Assembly (NCBI RefSeq): GCF_932294415.1
Contig: NC_065538.1
Coordinates: 51,310,343-51,374,342, forward strand
Source: Quercus robur
Lineage: Eukaryota > Streptophyta > Magnoliopsida > Fagales > Fagaceae
Length of the DNA: 64,000 nt
Reading direction: 5' to 3'
Under the pieces are notes generated by a model that had not been told where the DNA came from, searched no databases, and saw nothing but the letters and a program-made list of their open reading frames with translations. Below, one piece after another: positions 33,524 to 45,185 of the stretch (positions are counted from its first letter, which is position 1; each line of letters starts with the position of its first letter). The position numbers were made by a program, and so were the translations under genes.

Positions 33524-35184
33524 AAGAGCAATGAATTTTGAGGATGAATGGTTTAGATTTCAAATCATCTAATTATATGCAATTTATGTAATACACACAC
33601 AAAATAAAAGAAAAATAACAATATGACAAAGTAAATAATAATAATAATAATAAATTAAATTAAACCTAATATATATCCCAACTAACATATTTTCCCCTCT
33701 AACCCTATATATACCTCAAAGGATACATATACCTTGTAATTGTTTCTTGCTAGCATAAAATCGTAGACCCCATCACCCTTCCAGCCGTGTTGTTGCAGAG
33801 AATTGTTGAAAAACAACAAAGTTCCATTCAAAATATTTAGTAACATTCAAAATATCATAATTGGTTTCTATTTTTGCAATATGGTGTGTGATTGTTTAAC
33901 TACAAACTGCATCATTAAGCATTTAATTAATCGAGTCGGTTTTAAAAGTGGTAAATTGGCAACAACCGAGATCTAAGTCTGTCCCAGCAAGATTAATTAA
34001 TAAGTTATTCTTTCAATTTAAAGTTTACTGATTTCTTTTCCTTGGAAAAGAAGATTCTTGATATATGTATCCTCCCAAAAAAAATTAAGATTAACTTGAT
34101 CCGACTTGAAAATAAAATTGCCTGTGCCATTTAAATATATATATTTTTCGTTATCAAGCTCAAACTCCAATAAATCCATTCCTACGGCATGGTCTTTTTA
34201 AAAGAGAAAATCTTTTTCTATATACCTCAGAGAGATTCTCTTCAGGTGCGAGTTCACTCATGTGAATACGGATTCCATGGACGAGCAAATGTTAAACAAA
34301 AAATCTTTAACAATCAGCCAAAACTTTAGATAGAAAGTTGAGCCACCACTAAGGCCCTCACCATTCGAGAGAGAGAGAGATGTCACGCACAAGTAGACAA
34401 AGAAAACAGAATGAAGGACAATCCAGAAAAGTAACCCCTATATATGGCTCTCAAAAGACAGTCTAGCTATATATATACACAACAAAGAAAGCTGGTAAGA
34501 GTAATTTAACGCATGCATGCAACTATTAAAATCCAAAATGTCTTTGCCTTTTTATGCTAGTGCTTGCCTGTGACGAATGATAAAGTATTGGAACTTGTCT
34601 GGTAATAACGCGTGCCACATTATTGGCATTTTCTAGATTTATATGGAATAGAATAACATGAAACGGATATGGTTGTATCCCTCACTTTTGTTTAGAAGTT
34701 TAAGATAAGGAAAAAGATTGAAAAGATACTATTTTTCCATATCTTTGTCTCTTTTTTTTCTTTTCTTTTTTTTCTTTTTGTTCAAGTGAAAAAAGATGTT
34801 TCATGTTTGTTTTGGCGAAATAATTCCGTAATTTTTAGTGTTTGATATAATTTTCATAGTTAAAAAAATTAAGATCGAATTGAACAGAAAATGATTTTCA
34901 TTTTTAACATACAAAAATATTTTTCTAAATATTGCATACTCTTGAACAGACTAACACAAATAAATTCCCCATTACAATCCTTTTTCCAATAAAAAAAATT
35001 CTCTCGCCTTCTCTCTTATGAGTTCTACCAAAAATGCACATAGGAGAAATTTATGTCTTATGAGTTCTCTTTTTTTTTTTTTTAATCTTGATAAAAAGGA
35101 ATCCATATTTCACCTTAAATGAATTCATATTCCTTTAGCTTCATAATGAAATCCTAATTATGAACTAAAGCCCCGTGATATTGG
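33524..35184. other. AT-rich spacer, nothing recognised
   Basis: A (GA)n tract at 34368-34380 and a (TAA)n tract at 33637-33652. No gene, RNA or element boundary supported. Confidence 0.4.
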
Positions 35185-35345
35185 ATTCTATTATATTGTG
35201 TTTTCGGTTTTTAATATGTTTGTTTCAATTTGATATTTTTGTTTTTTCCGAGTTTTATGTAACTTATTCTATTATTGTGTTTTCAGTTTTTAATATGTTT
35301 GTTTCAATTTGATATTTTTGTTTTTTCCGAGTTTTATGTAACTTT
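35185..35345. repeat. Tandem duplication of about 82 bp
   Basis: TTTTTAATATGTTTGTTTCA, then ATTTGATATTTTTGTTTTTT and CCGAGTTTTATGTAACTT, occur twice with almost no differences, so the duplication is recent. Confidence 0.93.
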
Positions 35346-35682
35346 ATTTGGGGTTCAATTTAAAAAGACTCCTTTTCGTATGGGTCATTATCAAACACAC
35401 CAATAGGTAAAAATATATTTATTCTCACTCATAACCGCTTACATTAAAATAAATGTTGAAATCACTAGAAAACCCGTGAAATTTTAAGAGAGCAGATCAC
35501 TTTGCAGCACAAGTAGTGGACTAAGCTGCGACCCTTTTTCTTTTGGTTTCGAATCTAATTTTGGACGAGCAGTCAAAGTTACATCGTAAATAGTAGTTGC
35601 CATGAAAATGTATTTATGCTTGCTCGTTACAACTTGCATTAAAATAAGCGTTGAAATCACAATAACCATAGAATTTACAATT

Positions 35683-35771
35683 AGATCTATTTTGAACTCT
35701 TACTAAAAAAAAAAAAAAAAAAAAAAAGATCTTTTTTTTTTTTGACGTAAAAGAAAGATCTATTTTGAACT
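35683..35771. mobile_element. Poly(A)/poly(T) insertion with 16-bp target duplication
   Basis: AGATCTATTTTGAACT is present at 35683-35698 and 35756-35771. The 57 bases between are CTTACT, an A tract, GATC, a T tract and GACGTAAAAGAA. The A-GATC-T core is a perfect inverted repeat. Confidence 0.75.
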
Positions 35772-36072
35772 GCTTTGATTGTAGAATAGGAGGGGTCCAT
35801 CCACCAAATATAAGTTTTAGAACTCTATAATATTTAAAATAATGCAATTAATATTACTATTACACTTCCATCACTTTTTTTTTCTGATGGAAAATGATCA
35901 CGTGAACATGTGTTAGACGAAAATCTATTACTTTACACTTGTTTTGATTCATGTGAAGGCCACAGTCATTTTCAGTCCAATAAAAGTGAAGGGAAATGAT
36001 CAATTGCATTATTTTAAATACCACAAGGTTTAAAAATACAATTTTGTAACAGAAGGATTTGTTTAATACTAA

Positions 36073-36158
36073 CTCATACCAAGAGGTCTTTCTCAAAATA
36101 AAAAATAAAAAATAATAATAATAATAAAATAAAATAAAAACCTCATACCAAGAGGTCT
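36073..36158. mobile_element. A/T-rich insertion with 17-bp target duplication
   Basis: CTCATACCAAGAGGTCT occurs at 36073-36089 and 36142-36158. The 52 bases between are TTCTC followed by A-rich text (AAAATAAAAAATAA and so on). On the minus strand it ends TTTTGAGAA, like the insertions at 30650 and 53340. Confidence 0.78.
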
Positions 36159-37150
36159 CTGTCGTTAATTAATGTTGAATTCAGTGAACAAACTATCTGC
36201 TTTTTATAAGTTCTAGTTAGATCAACTAATAAACTCTCATTTTGTTGAATAATTAGGTTAATACTATCTGTAGGAAAAAAAAACTATATGCTTCCTCTTT
36301 GGTGTGTATATATATATATATTCATTTTCTTTATTTTGGGTGAACTTAGCTTTTAAGATGAATATCTATAGAATTATCCCAAGGAAAGTGAACAAGGAAT
36401 GAAAGAAAATGAGCTCTTATGGTATCAAAAGTCTATCCTGAATTTGGGTGGAAAAGGATTATCTGATATCTTCAATTGAGCTGTCCACAACAATAAGAAT
36501 ACCCCCACTTTCCCTGAATTCGGACGCGTACATCGAGAATAATCATCAATGGATAGATTGTATTATTATTTTATCATTCCCTGGTACTGTTCTGCTTGTT
36601 GCATATTCCCTGATGCGGATCTCTCTTTTGCCTAAATATCAGCGTTTTTGGTAGGATACAGAGAATGGAATGGAACAAAACAACGCGGATAGCAATGCTA
36701 GGATATATAAATTTTATGTCACAATTTGCTATATGGTGAGTTGTGAGTGACGGAAGTGTGTTCCTACATAATTCACTATCACACATTCACCAATTACAAC
36801 TCACCACATGACGAGTTGTGATACAAAATTATGTATTTTTATATGTCCATAGCATTACTCATTAGCATAACACGGCGTGTCAATTTTGTGCAGAGAGGGA
36901 GAGAGAGAGAGAAGAAAGTCATGTACTACACATTTTTCTTTTGATCATCGAATGTGAAGACTAAAATTAAAGCAAACGGGTCGGGTTAATCAATATCGAT
37001 CAGAACGTGTTGCAAACTCTATGATTCTTATTCGGTCTTTTAAGGGTATGTTCAATTCAATATAACTCATATTTTTTACACATCAAAAATAATTAAAAAT
37101 ATATATAAAAGGAACTTTATCATACATTCTTTGTCTTCCTTTCAATACAA
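36159..37150. other. AT-rich spacer, nothing recognised
   Basis: A (TA)n tract at 36307-36320 and a (GA)n tract near 36897-36911. The short frames seen here have no recognisable family. Confidence 0.4.
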
Positions 37151-37798
37151 ACTAGTCATTAACCCGTGCGATGCACGGGAAAACTATTAGAAAATAATAA
37201 AGTATGCATATATTAAAAGACAATTTAAGTTCATGTGTGCTTGCAAAGGATACATACCTAAATAGTTCTTGCGGTAGAAATAAAAGCCTTATCTTTGAGA
37301 TAAAGAACTGATGTAAACAAACTAACCTTACATAAAACAAATTAAAAAATAAAATAAAATAAAATAAAACTGATGTCACGGGAAATTCAGCCACATAGTA
37401 GTAATATTTATATCTTTTAAAACCTAAACCTAAACATAAGGACTAAATATATAAACAAACTAACCTTACAAAAGCTGAACTTTATAAGCTAAAATCTATA
37501 CCGTGCATTGTAGATCTTGAATGCTTTAGGGCTTCCTACGTCTGGAGAGAGAGAGTTTGCAGAAACCGTGACTTTATATTTCTTAACTTGAGAGAGGGGT
37601 AAGGTTGCTAGGGTTTTGTAGATCTTGAATGCTTTAGAGTTTCCTACGTCTGGAGAAAGAAAGAGTTTGCAGAAACCATGGCTTTATATTTCTTAACTTG
37701 AGAGAGGGGTAAGGTTGCTAGGGTTTTGAGGAGTTATAATTTTTATTTATTTTTTATGCTGACGTGGAAAATTGTGGTGCCAGTAAAGGCTTCGGTTT

Positions 37799-37800
<2 letters not shown>
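37151..37800. mobile_element. Possible element with CCCGTGC hairpin
   Basis: ACTAGTCATTAA then the hairpin CCCGTGCGATGCACGGG at 37163-37179; a similar ACTAGT plus CGTGC...GCACG arrangement is at 1530-1556. Within it a 108-bp unit (TGTAGATCTTGAATGCTTTA to GGTTGCTAGGGTTTT) is duplicated at 37509-37616 and 37617-37727. The right border is only guessed, before a (TA)n tract at 37800-37860. Confidence 0.4.
37509..37727. repeat. Tandem duplication of 108 bp
   Basis: Two nearly identical units each containing TTCCTACGTCTGGAGA, TTTGCAGAAACC and CTTGAGAGAGGGGTAAGGTT. Confidence 0.93.

Positions 37801-37860
<60 letters not shown>
37797..37860. repeat. (TA)n microsatellite
   Basis: Near-perfect TA dinucleotide tract. 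Confidence 0.95.
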
Positions 37861-37861
<1 letters not shown>

Positions 37862-37951
37862 ATAAGGGAATGAATAGATAAAAACACTTAAAAATAAATT
37901 TAAATAATATATACATTCTTAAATTTACATGGTACAAGGTTCATTAATCTT

Positions 37952-38115
37952 GTGGGTAAAGTGTCTTGTTGTCAAATAAGAATCTGGAGATTAGACTTAT
38001 ACCAAAAACTAATTGGTGTCTTAGCCTGATGATAAAAAACAATTATCATGGAGTAGACCCCATAGGTCTGCAAATATACAATTATATCTATAAATAGAAT
38101 TTTTTTTTTTTTTTA
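37952..38115 (+). mobile_element. tRNA-derived SINE
   Basis: 164 bp flanked by a perfect 16-bp target duplication AAGGTTCATTAATCTT (37936-37951 and 38116-38131). It opens with a degenerate tRNA-like head (GTGGGTAAAGTGTC as box A, GGAGATTAGACTT as box B). It continues with TTGGTGTCTTAGCCTGATGA, a text I know from plant SINEs, and ends in a T run. A T-rich 3' end is known in Au-type plant SINEs. Confidence 0.85.
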
Positions 38116-38131
38116 AAGGTTCATTAATCTT

Positions 38132-39209
38132 ATCATTGCCACACACAAAAAGATGACATGGATCATATCAAGTTATCAACCTCATAGGTGCATCTATAGC
38201 TAGCATATAAAATATGAAATAAATGTTAAATTGCCTACAATGATAAATAAATATATAGAAATTTAAGAACAAAAAATAACATGTAAATAATTAATTATGA
38301 ATTGCACCTAAATGTTAGTACGTAGTAGATCGAACCTGGGAAATGTTCATACTTGAGAATTGTATTTCGTCAATAATATAGAATTTTAATATAACTTTAG
38401 TATACAATGAAAATTTGTCAATTAAGAATAATTTTTTTTGTAAATATGACTATTTTATAAATGGATTAAATATTACCTTCATATTCATATAAACAACTTC
38501 AAGTGCAAATCAAAACTTCCACATTCTCTAGAAAATGACAAGCTCGATAATAAGTAAGAATTTTACCTCCAACGCTTAAAGTTGATTAAGAAGCAAAACC
38601 ATAGTTATACGAATGCTCAAGAGATTGGTTGTCATTAAAGAGAGCTTAGAAAATCGCTTGTAATTCTCTTTTCACTAGGAGAGAACATCAAATTTTGTAT
38701 GTTGTTTTCGGCTAAGTCTAGGCTCTAATACATGTCCAACTGAGTTTTCTTTCTCTCTTTTTTGTGGCTTTATGTGAACTTTCATAATAGCCTATCTCCT
38801 AAGACAATTACACAACAGTGAGTCAAATATGGGATGACCCCTTTTGTTCATGAGTCCAGAAATCCCCATCCATACCCATATTTTTCCTACTGAATTGAGA
38901 CAAGTTAACGAGTTTAGGTCCAATTTAATAGGTCTAAATTAAAATTGAGGTGGATTAAGCCTTAATATTTTTAACAATCTTCTCTTCTATATATGATAAC
39001 TAAGTAATAATATTGTTGGTAAGGACACTCAAACTAGAAAAGTCTCAAATATTCCCTTTAGAAATAGAGAAGTTTAATAAACCAAAAAATAATTCCAAAG
39101 TTAGTGCATCTGTAGTGAAGTTTCAACTAAGTCCTAATAGATGCATGTTACATGGAAAAAAAATTATACCAAGAAGTCAAAATCAAAGTCTTCATCAAGG
39201 AAGGATATT
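38132..39209. other. AT-rich spacer, nothing recognised
   Basis: No supported feature before the solo LTR. Confidence 0.4.
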
Positions 39210-39214
39210 AATCA

Positions 39215-40084
39215 TGTTAGGTTCTAATTAAAGATTTAGGATTAAATGTTTAGATTCCTATTTTGTTTATGTTGGCAAACCAAGAACAAAAACATGTCTA
39301 GTTTAAGTGTTAGACATTGCTCAAGATAGTACAAATCAAGTTTCAAGAACATTCAAACTACAAAAAGGAGAGTTCAAATTCAGTGAAGCTCGACCAATCG
39401 AAAATTAGATTCGACCGTTCGAAAATCACAGTAAATCAAATTCTACAGAATTTAAATCAAGCCCAAACCTGGAAAAATATTTAGGGTTTCAGTCCAACAC
39501 TCCTAAGTATAAAAGGAAAACATTTACTATGTTTTGAAGACTCTTGGAAGACTTGAGAGTTACTCATGTGAGATCTGAGAAGTTTTGTAACCTTCTAACT
39601 CTACAAGTGTCTACCAGAACAAGATCTATAATCAAGTGTTGATGGAACCTAATTGGTACTACAAGATCAACAACTGGTGATCTAAACCTTTGAATGGGAT
39701 CTTAAAATCATAAGCGTGGGAGCTTGTGTGCTGCAAATCTAAGAAAGAAGAATCCGTGGAGTCGGAGCTTGTACGTGGTTGTATCAATAAGTTCTACTAG
39801 TGGTAGCAATAGATTTAGGGTTAAATATTTTGTAAACTTCATTTCTTTCTAGTAGATTTGTTTATCTTGAGGATAGTTATGTCAAATCATTCCCAAGTTT
39901 TTATCTTGAGACGGTTGGTTTCATTAGTTTTCCTAAGTGATCATATATGTGTGTTATTTTCTTTTCCGTTGTGCATGATATGATATTTTGATGTTTAACC
40001 TAGATCTCATAATTAATCTAAGTAAACACTTGGCTAATTCATTAAGTTAAACAATCTGTTTTAAGGGGTCTAAACAAACAAACA
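39215..40084 (+). mobile_element. Solo LTR, copy 3 of the TGTTAGGTTCTAA family
   Basis: 870 bp, TGTTAGG...AACA, with perfect 5-bp target duplication AATCA at 39210-39214 and 40085-40089. Matches 23796-24658 in the same orientation and 31637-32504 in the opposite one. TATAAAAGGAAAAC at about 39507 is the LTR TATA box. Confidence 0.93.
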
Positions 40085-40089
40085 AATCA

Positions 40090-40442
40090 TTAAGTTCAAA
40101 ATTATGTTTTAAACCTATAAAAAAAATTATGTTTTAAAAAAAGTTTGATAATCAAAAGTCAGAGTCAGAGTAAGCCAGACATAGCAAGTGTTGTAACAAA
40201 TAGCCAAATAGTAAGGCTAAATGATGGTGTTGATGTTCTTATTATTACAAAAGGTACGTATTTGAGATTTAAAAAAATTAAAAAATCATAGATAGTAGAT
40301 TTTAAAAATTCCTCATTTGTGTTGAAATAGAGATTAGTTTAACAAATATAAAACTTGATATGAAGATTATGTTATGTTTTTTTATGAAAAAAAATGGTAA
40401 GAAGTAATCTGTGTTGGCATCTTCCATCTAAGCGTTAACATA
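40090..40442. other. AT-rich spacer
   Basis: Nothing recognised. Confidence 0.4.
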
Positions 40443-40450
40443 GTAACACC

Positions 40451-41044
40451 CAAGGCTGGCTCTATGGTGGAGCAAAAAATGCAACCGCCTAAGGCCCCAA
40501 GTAAAAAAAAGGCCCCTAAATTTTAACCAATAAGATTATTTATAATCAATAAATAAAATAAATTTTTTATTAGATGAAAAACAAATAAAAAAATAGAGAA
40601 AAATGCAACGTCGTCCACAATATTTTTCACAATACTTTTACAACTAATGTTAAGTAGCAAGTTATTACAGCCTATTGTTGATGGCAAAAAAATAATTATA
40701 GTGATATTTTCAAATAAAAAACAAAAAACAGTTTAAAATCTAGGATTTGTTGTAAAAAATATTGTGAATGTTGCACTTCTAAAAATAAAAAGAATAATAA
40801 TAAGAATTTAATTAGCAAACTTTTACTAGTTTTCATCTAAATCTACCACTAACACCACTATTTTACTTACCACTATCAATCTACCACATCAACAAGTATG
40901 AAAAATTTTGTCAAATTGTTTTTGTCTTAAAAATTCAAAAAAAAAAAAAATTCTATGTAGTTCATGTTAATTAGTAGTAATTTTGCATCTAAATAAGATG
41001 ATCAATTTTCGCCTTAGACCCCCAAATGCATCAAGCCGCCCCTG
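40451..41044. mobile_element. Non-autonomous hAT-like element, family B
   Basis: Left end CAAGGCTGGCTC, right end AAGCCGCCCCTG (reverse complement CAGGGGCGGCTT). Perfect 8-bp target duplication GTAACACC at 40443-40450 and 41045-41052. Shares GGCCCCAAGTAAAAAAA and CTAAATTTTAACCAAT-type text with 32903-33515, including the nested MITE-like part with TAAGTAGCAAGTTATTACAG. Confidence 0.92.
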
Positions 41045-41052
41045 GTAACACC

Positions 41053-42120
41053 CTACCTACCTGGGCACTTATATTATGTTAGCTAATAATGTTGAGTGTA
41101 AAGATATAAAAATAGTACTAACTTGGATGTTTTGATAGATTTTTTAAAACATTTGGTAACTGAGGCAGGCAAAATAACTTGGAAGGAATTTATTTTTCAG
41201 ACTGGCTAAATTCTTTGAAACTTGTAACAATTTTACAGAACAATGAGGTCGTTTTATAACCTCTTGGTAACCACTACTTTCTTAGCCTTCATTTAAATAT
41301 CAACTTTACATCTAACTTAATTTCCAAACTTTCACACGGTGTGTAATTTTATACTATACTTACACTATACACATGAACTTTCTTAGATTTGTTTATGAAA
41401 ATATCTCTTAATTAAGATACGTTTTCCACTGAACATATGTGAGGAGTACAGTTTTTGTGGGTAATAAGTGAGTTAAAAAGACAAAACTTTAATCCCTGTT
41501 AAGAGTACCTTTTGCTCTGTAGTGAGATTTTGGGTGAATGAATGATAATTTGAAGTTCATGATCCTTTCCATTGATCATGGATTTGATACGTAGATCAAA
41601 GACAAAATTACATTAAATTTTATATTTTGTAATGAATCCTATTTTATTTTATTGTTTTATGTTTACAATAAACAAATCTAGAGTGACTAGTAATGAATGG
41701 AAGTTTTCAAAATCATATCTAGAAAGAGAAGAAAGAAAGATAACGAATAAAACAATAGGTTTTAGTGCGTGTCAGCTGAGCATGTGACTCTGGGGGCCAG
41801 TAGCAAGCAGTAGCCAGCGGGGTTTGGTACAGGAGACAAAGGGAAACCAAACAAAAGGCCCGTGAAAGACTGCGAATGCCGTCTTGACTGCCTCACTTCA
41901 CTGTTGTATGTCTGACTGACAGTGATACCATGCCTCACTGATTCGTTTCCTACATCCCTTCCTATGTAAATTTTTTAAAGACTTGCGAATATATATATAT
42001 ATATATATATATGTGAGACAAGTATATCATCCCCCCTTTTCATCTCAATTATATGCTCTTGTCTTTTGGCATGCCTTGTTTATCCCCACCTCCCTCGTAC
42101 AATGTACAACCCTCCTTTCG
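41053..42120. other. Spacer with a GC-richer island
   Basis: 41770-41960 is GC-richer than its surroundings (GGGGGCCAGTAGCAAGCAGT), but no reading frame or RNA is recognised. A (TA)n tract lies at 41990-42013. Confidence 0.4.
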
Positions 42121-42473
42121 ACTCAATGAGAGACACCCTTGTCTATTCATGTCCTACTTTTGTTTCATCACCAATGTTCATCTTTGTAAAGAGCCTACTA
42201 CATTAAATCGTATTTTTTACTTTCAAGTAAAGTTAAGTATTGAACCGGGTGGCTTAGTCGGTAAGATATTGGGTCAACAAGTCTCAGAACTTGGGTTCAA
42301 TGAGAGACACCCTTGTCTATTCATGTCCTACTTTTGTTTCATTACCAATGTTCATCTTTGTAAAGAGCCTACTACATTAAATCGTATTTTTTACTTTCAA
42401 ATAAAGTTAAGTATTGAACCGAGTGGCTTAGTCGGTAAGATATTGGGTCAACAAGTCTCAGAACTTGGGTTCA
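42121..42473 (+). repeat. 174-bp tandem duplication carrying tRNA-like boxes
   Basis: The unit starts TCAATGAGAGACACCCTTGT at 42123 and again at 42297. Each copy ends with GGTGGCTTAGTCGGTAAG or GAGTGGCTTAGTCGG, matching Pol III box A (TRGCNNAGYNGG), then GAACTTGGGTTCAA, a box B match. The second copy continues GGTTCAAGTCTC. The spacing of the boxes fits a tRNA-derived SINE head. Since 174 is 58 codons the frame stays open over 42053-42547, but I do not regard that as a gene. Confidence 0.8.
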
Positions 42474-42547
42474 AGTCTCAACAATTAGCTGTATGTTGGT
42501 TTTTCTTATATCTCATCTCCGTCCCAAACGGTCGACCTAAAAAATAA

Positions 42548-43343
42548 ATGAGTTTCTCACACAGACTGGAAGTATGGGGTCAAACTCGGCAGCAGGTAGG
42601 GTGCTACCATGGTCACGTCCAAATAGAAAAGTCACACTGGTCGCCCTCCTCCACCCTTTTTTTTCTTTAAAAAAAAAAAAAAAAATGTGTTTAGTGATCA
42701 TAGCATCAAAATATTCACCATGATCATGAATCCAAATTAAGGAGAGATAGTTTTGAAGGAATGTTTATAATCCCCAAGTTTCATTGGAGCTCTTCATTTT
42801 AGAAAAATGTAAAAAACACTACAAATTTTATTATATAACCTCTACTAACTGGTGTGATAATGAATATAAATAATAAGTTTCAAAATATTATAAATAAATG
42901 TCAGAATTATTTTTTATGATTAATGATACATCAGTTTTTAAAAGTAATATAGTAAAATAGTAGTAACCCCACCGATCCTAATGCTTTAGCCATTATGAAA
43001 AAACGCATGTTGCAAAATATATAAGACGCCTACTCTTTTCGGCACGAGAGGATTTACCCAAGATCCTTATTGTTAATTTATAATGTCACTCATTACATGC
43101 AAGATTCCTTTGAAATGCATTGATGCAAGAAAATCCACAGCAATTGCTAAATTTGAAAATTTCCCTCTACGTTCAATTTTTCACCTCAATTGTGGTTGAT
43201 GAAAATAGCTCCTATTTTCATGTAACATTCCCGTGGACTGCAGCTCTGCAGTGATGTTTTCTATCACTACATGAAAAAGAGTGACTATTGTACTAATTGT
43301 ACAGTTTTTACCAAGAATACTGAGCGAAACCATTCAATTTTAA
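42548..43343. other. Spacer, nothing recognised
   Basis: Poly(A) tract at 42668-42685. No gene supported. Confidence 0.4.
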
Positions 43344-43346
43344 TAA

Positions 43347-43911
43347 GGCTCTGCTTGGAAGGAGGGAATGGAATGGAATGGAAAGGAATAAAAAGAATAA
43401 TTTTAGAATATTCTTCCCTTCTCTTGTTTGGGAGTTTTAATGGAGGGAATGGAAAGTCCATTCCCTTGTTTGGGAGTTTAAGTGAGAGGGAATGGAATGG
43501 ATAGGAGGGAACACTCATTCCTCTCTATTCCCTTAAAACCTCAAATTTTCATTCCCCCCGAAATTGGGAGGAATGGGAGGGAATGGAATTAGATTTAATG
43601 ATTTTTTTACTAGAACTCCCAAAATACCCTTATATATTCAACCTTTTATTTTAAAATAGGGGTCTAATAGTAATATTTTCATAAAATGATTTCATTCCAT
43701 TCTCTCCATGTTGCTCCCAAACAGGATTACTTACATTCCATTCCTTTCCATTCCTTTATTTTAAAAAATCCAATCAAGGTTACTTAATTTCATTCCATTC
43801 TTTTCCATTCCTTTCCCTTATTTAAATACATTTCATTCCATTCCATTCCTTTCCATTTCCTTATGACCATCTCATTCCATTCCATTCCCTTATGAACTCC
43901 CAAGCGGAGCC
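43347..43911. mobile_element. Tourist-like MITE rich in GGAATG
   Basis: Inverted ends GGCTCTGCTTGG and CCAAGCGGAGCC, with 3-bp target duplication TAA (43344-43346 and 43912-43914), as for PIF/Harbinger-type MITEs. The left half repeats GGAATGG and the right half its complement CCATTCC, so the whole 565 bp can fold back. The frames open on both strands are products of this repeat. Confidence 0.85.
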
Positions 43912-44311
43912 TAAGAGAAAATGTACACAAGAAGCATTAATTTTAAAATGAGCAAGGGGATCCCCAACTCTGAAAGGGTTAGGACTAGAGTTATTTTGGT
44001 TGGTTAGCTTTCAGGCAACTTTATACAAATATTCATTTTTTAAAAATTAGCAAGAGTCACGGAATTGCTATTTAAAATTCTTACACTTTTTTTTTTCAAA
44101 TTCCAAATATCTTATTAAGGGATTAAAAATCTATTGAGTTTTATTCCAATCATATTTGCTATATACATATGCTACTTAATTATCACCATTGTAATAGTAG
44201 ATAATTAAGGGATATCTCAGAAATTATTTACCATGATAGCAGGCATTTTACCTAGGGCAACAACGCTTCACTTTTCTTTTCTTTTTTATGTCATTTAAAA
44301 AAAAAAGTAAT

Positions 44312-44466
44312 GTTACAGACATAAATTATTTTTATAAAAATATTGATGTGATCAACTTTTTACTGGTTTTCATTTAAACCCACTATTAATATCACTTTTT
44401 TATTTACCAATAATTACTCACCATATTAGTTTTTATAAATTGTAAAATAATTTATATCTCTAACAT
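44312..44466. mobile_element. Probable MITE
   Basis: TGTTACAGACATAAATTATT at the left and AATAATTTATATCTCTAACA at the right are inverted copies. Short, AT-rich, no clear target duplication. Confidence 0.55.
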
Positions 44467-44670
44467 TATTTAAAAAATATATATATAAATGAATAAGGAA
44501 TGAAGTCGGTATATATGTTTACCAAAAAATAAAAAGAAGTCGGTATTGACGGTACATATGATACATGTGGTTTTCCCAGTTTCCAATTTCAGAAAAGACA
44601 AATGAATAGTAGCTTGGCAATCTGAGATCCCAAGACAAATATACTTCATCAATACCCTCTCTTTTCACAC

Positions 44671-44678
44671 TATAAAAG
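44671..44678 (+). promoter_or_regulatory. TATA box of the bHLH-like gene
   Basis: TATAAAAG lies 70 bp before the ATG at 44741, giving a short 5' leader of about 40 nt if transcription begins at the usual distance. Confidence 0.65.
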
Positions 44679-44740
44679 CCAGGGCACAATAAAAGCCAGG
44701 ACACAACAATCAATCTTTGCTTTAAACATTCGAGAGAGAT

Positions 44741-45132
44741 ATGGCTTCCATGCTGCAAAAGAGGATAGCTATGCGCAGAAAGATTCATATCCTTCGAGCC
44801 CAAACCAAGTGCTCCAAATCTGTAATGTGAAACTAGAGATTACGTTCTCTGCTTTTACTTTATTACTAGCAAAAAGGGATAGCATAGCACAGAACGATTC
44901 ACATCTTTTAAAACTGTAACTCTTTTCTTTCACAAATTTTTCGAGCACACATGCTATTACTAACCATTTTCTCGTTTGTGTACTAAGGTTAAAAGGAGCT
45001 TCATCAACACGGCTACTCTTTTATACATTTACAAGCTAATACTCAAGTTGGAGGCTATCAAAAGAGAGTACTTGAACCTAATGGCTACTAAAAAAGAATA
45101 CCTAAAGCTAATGAAGAATATGCAGGTGCCTG

Positions 45133-45185
<53 letters not shown>

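Noticed and set aside
42240..42300. A functional tRNA gene
   Set aside because: Box A and B matches exist but no acceptor stem can be paired.
42053..42547. 164-residue reading frame with a repeated half
   Set aside because: It is explained by the 174-bp duplication of a SINE-like sequence, whose length is a multiple of three.
43271..43518. Open frames on both strands
   Set aside because: Caused by GGAATGG repeats of the Tourist-like MITE.
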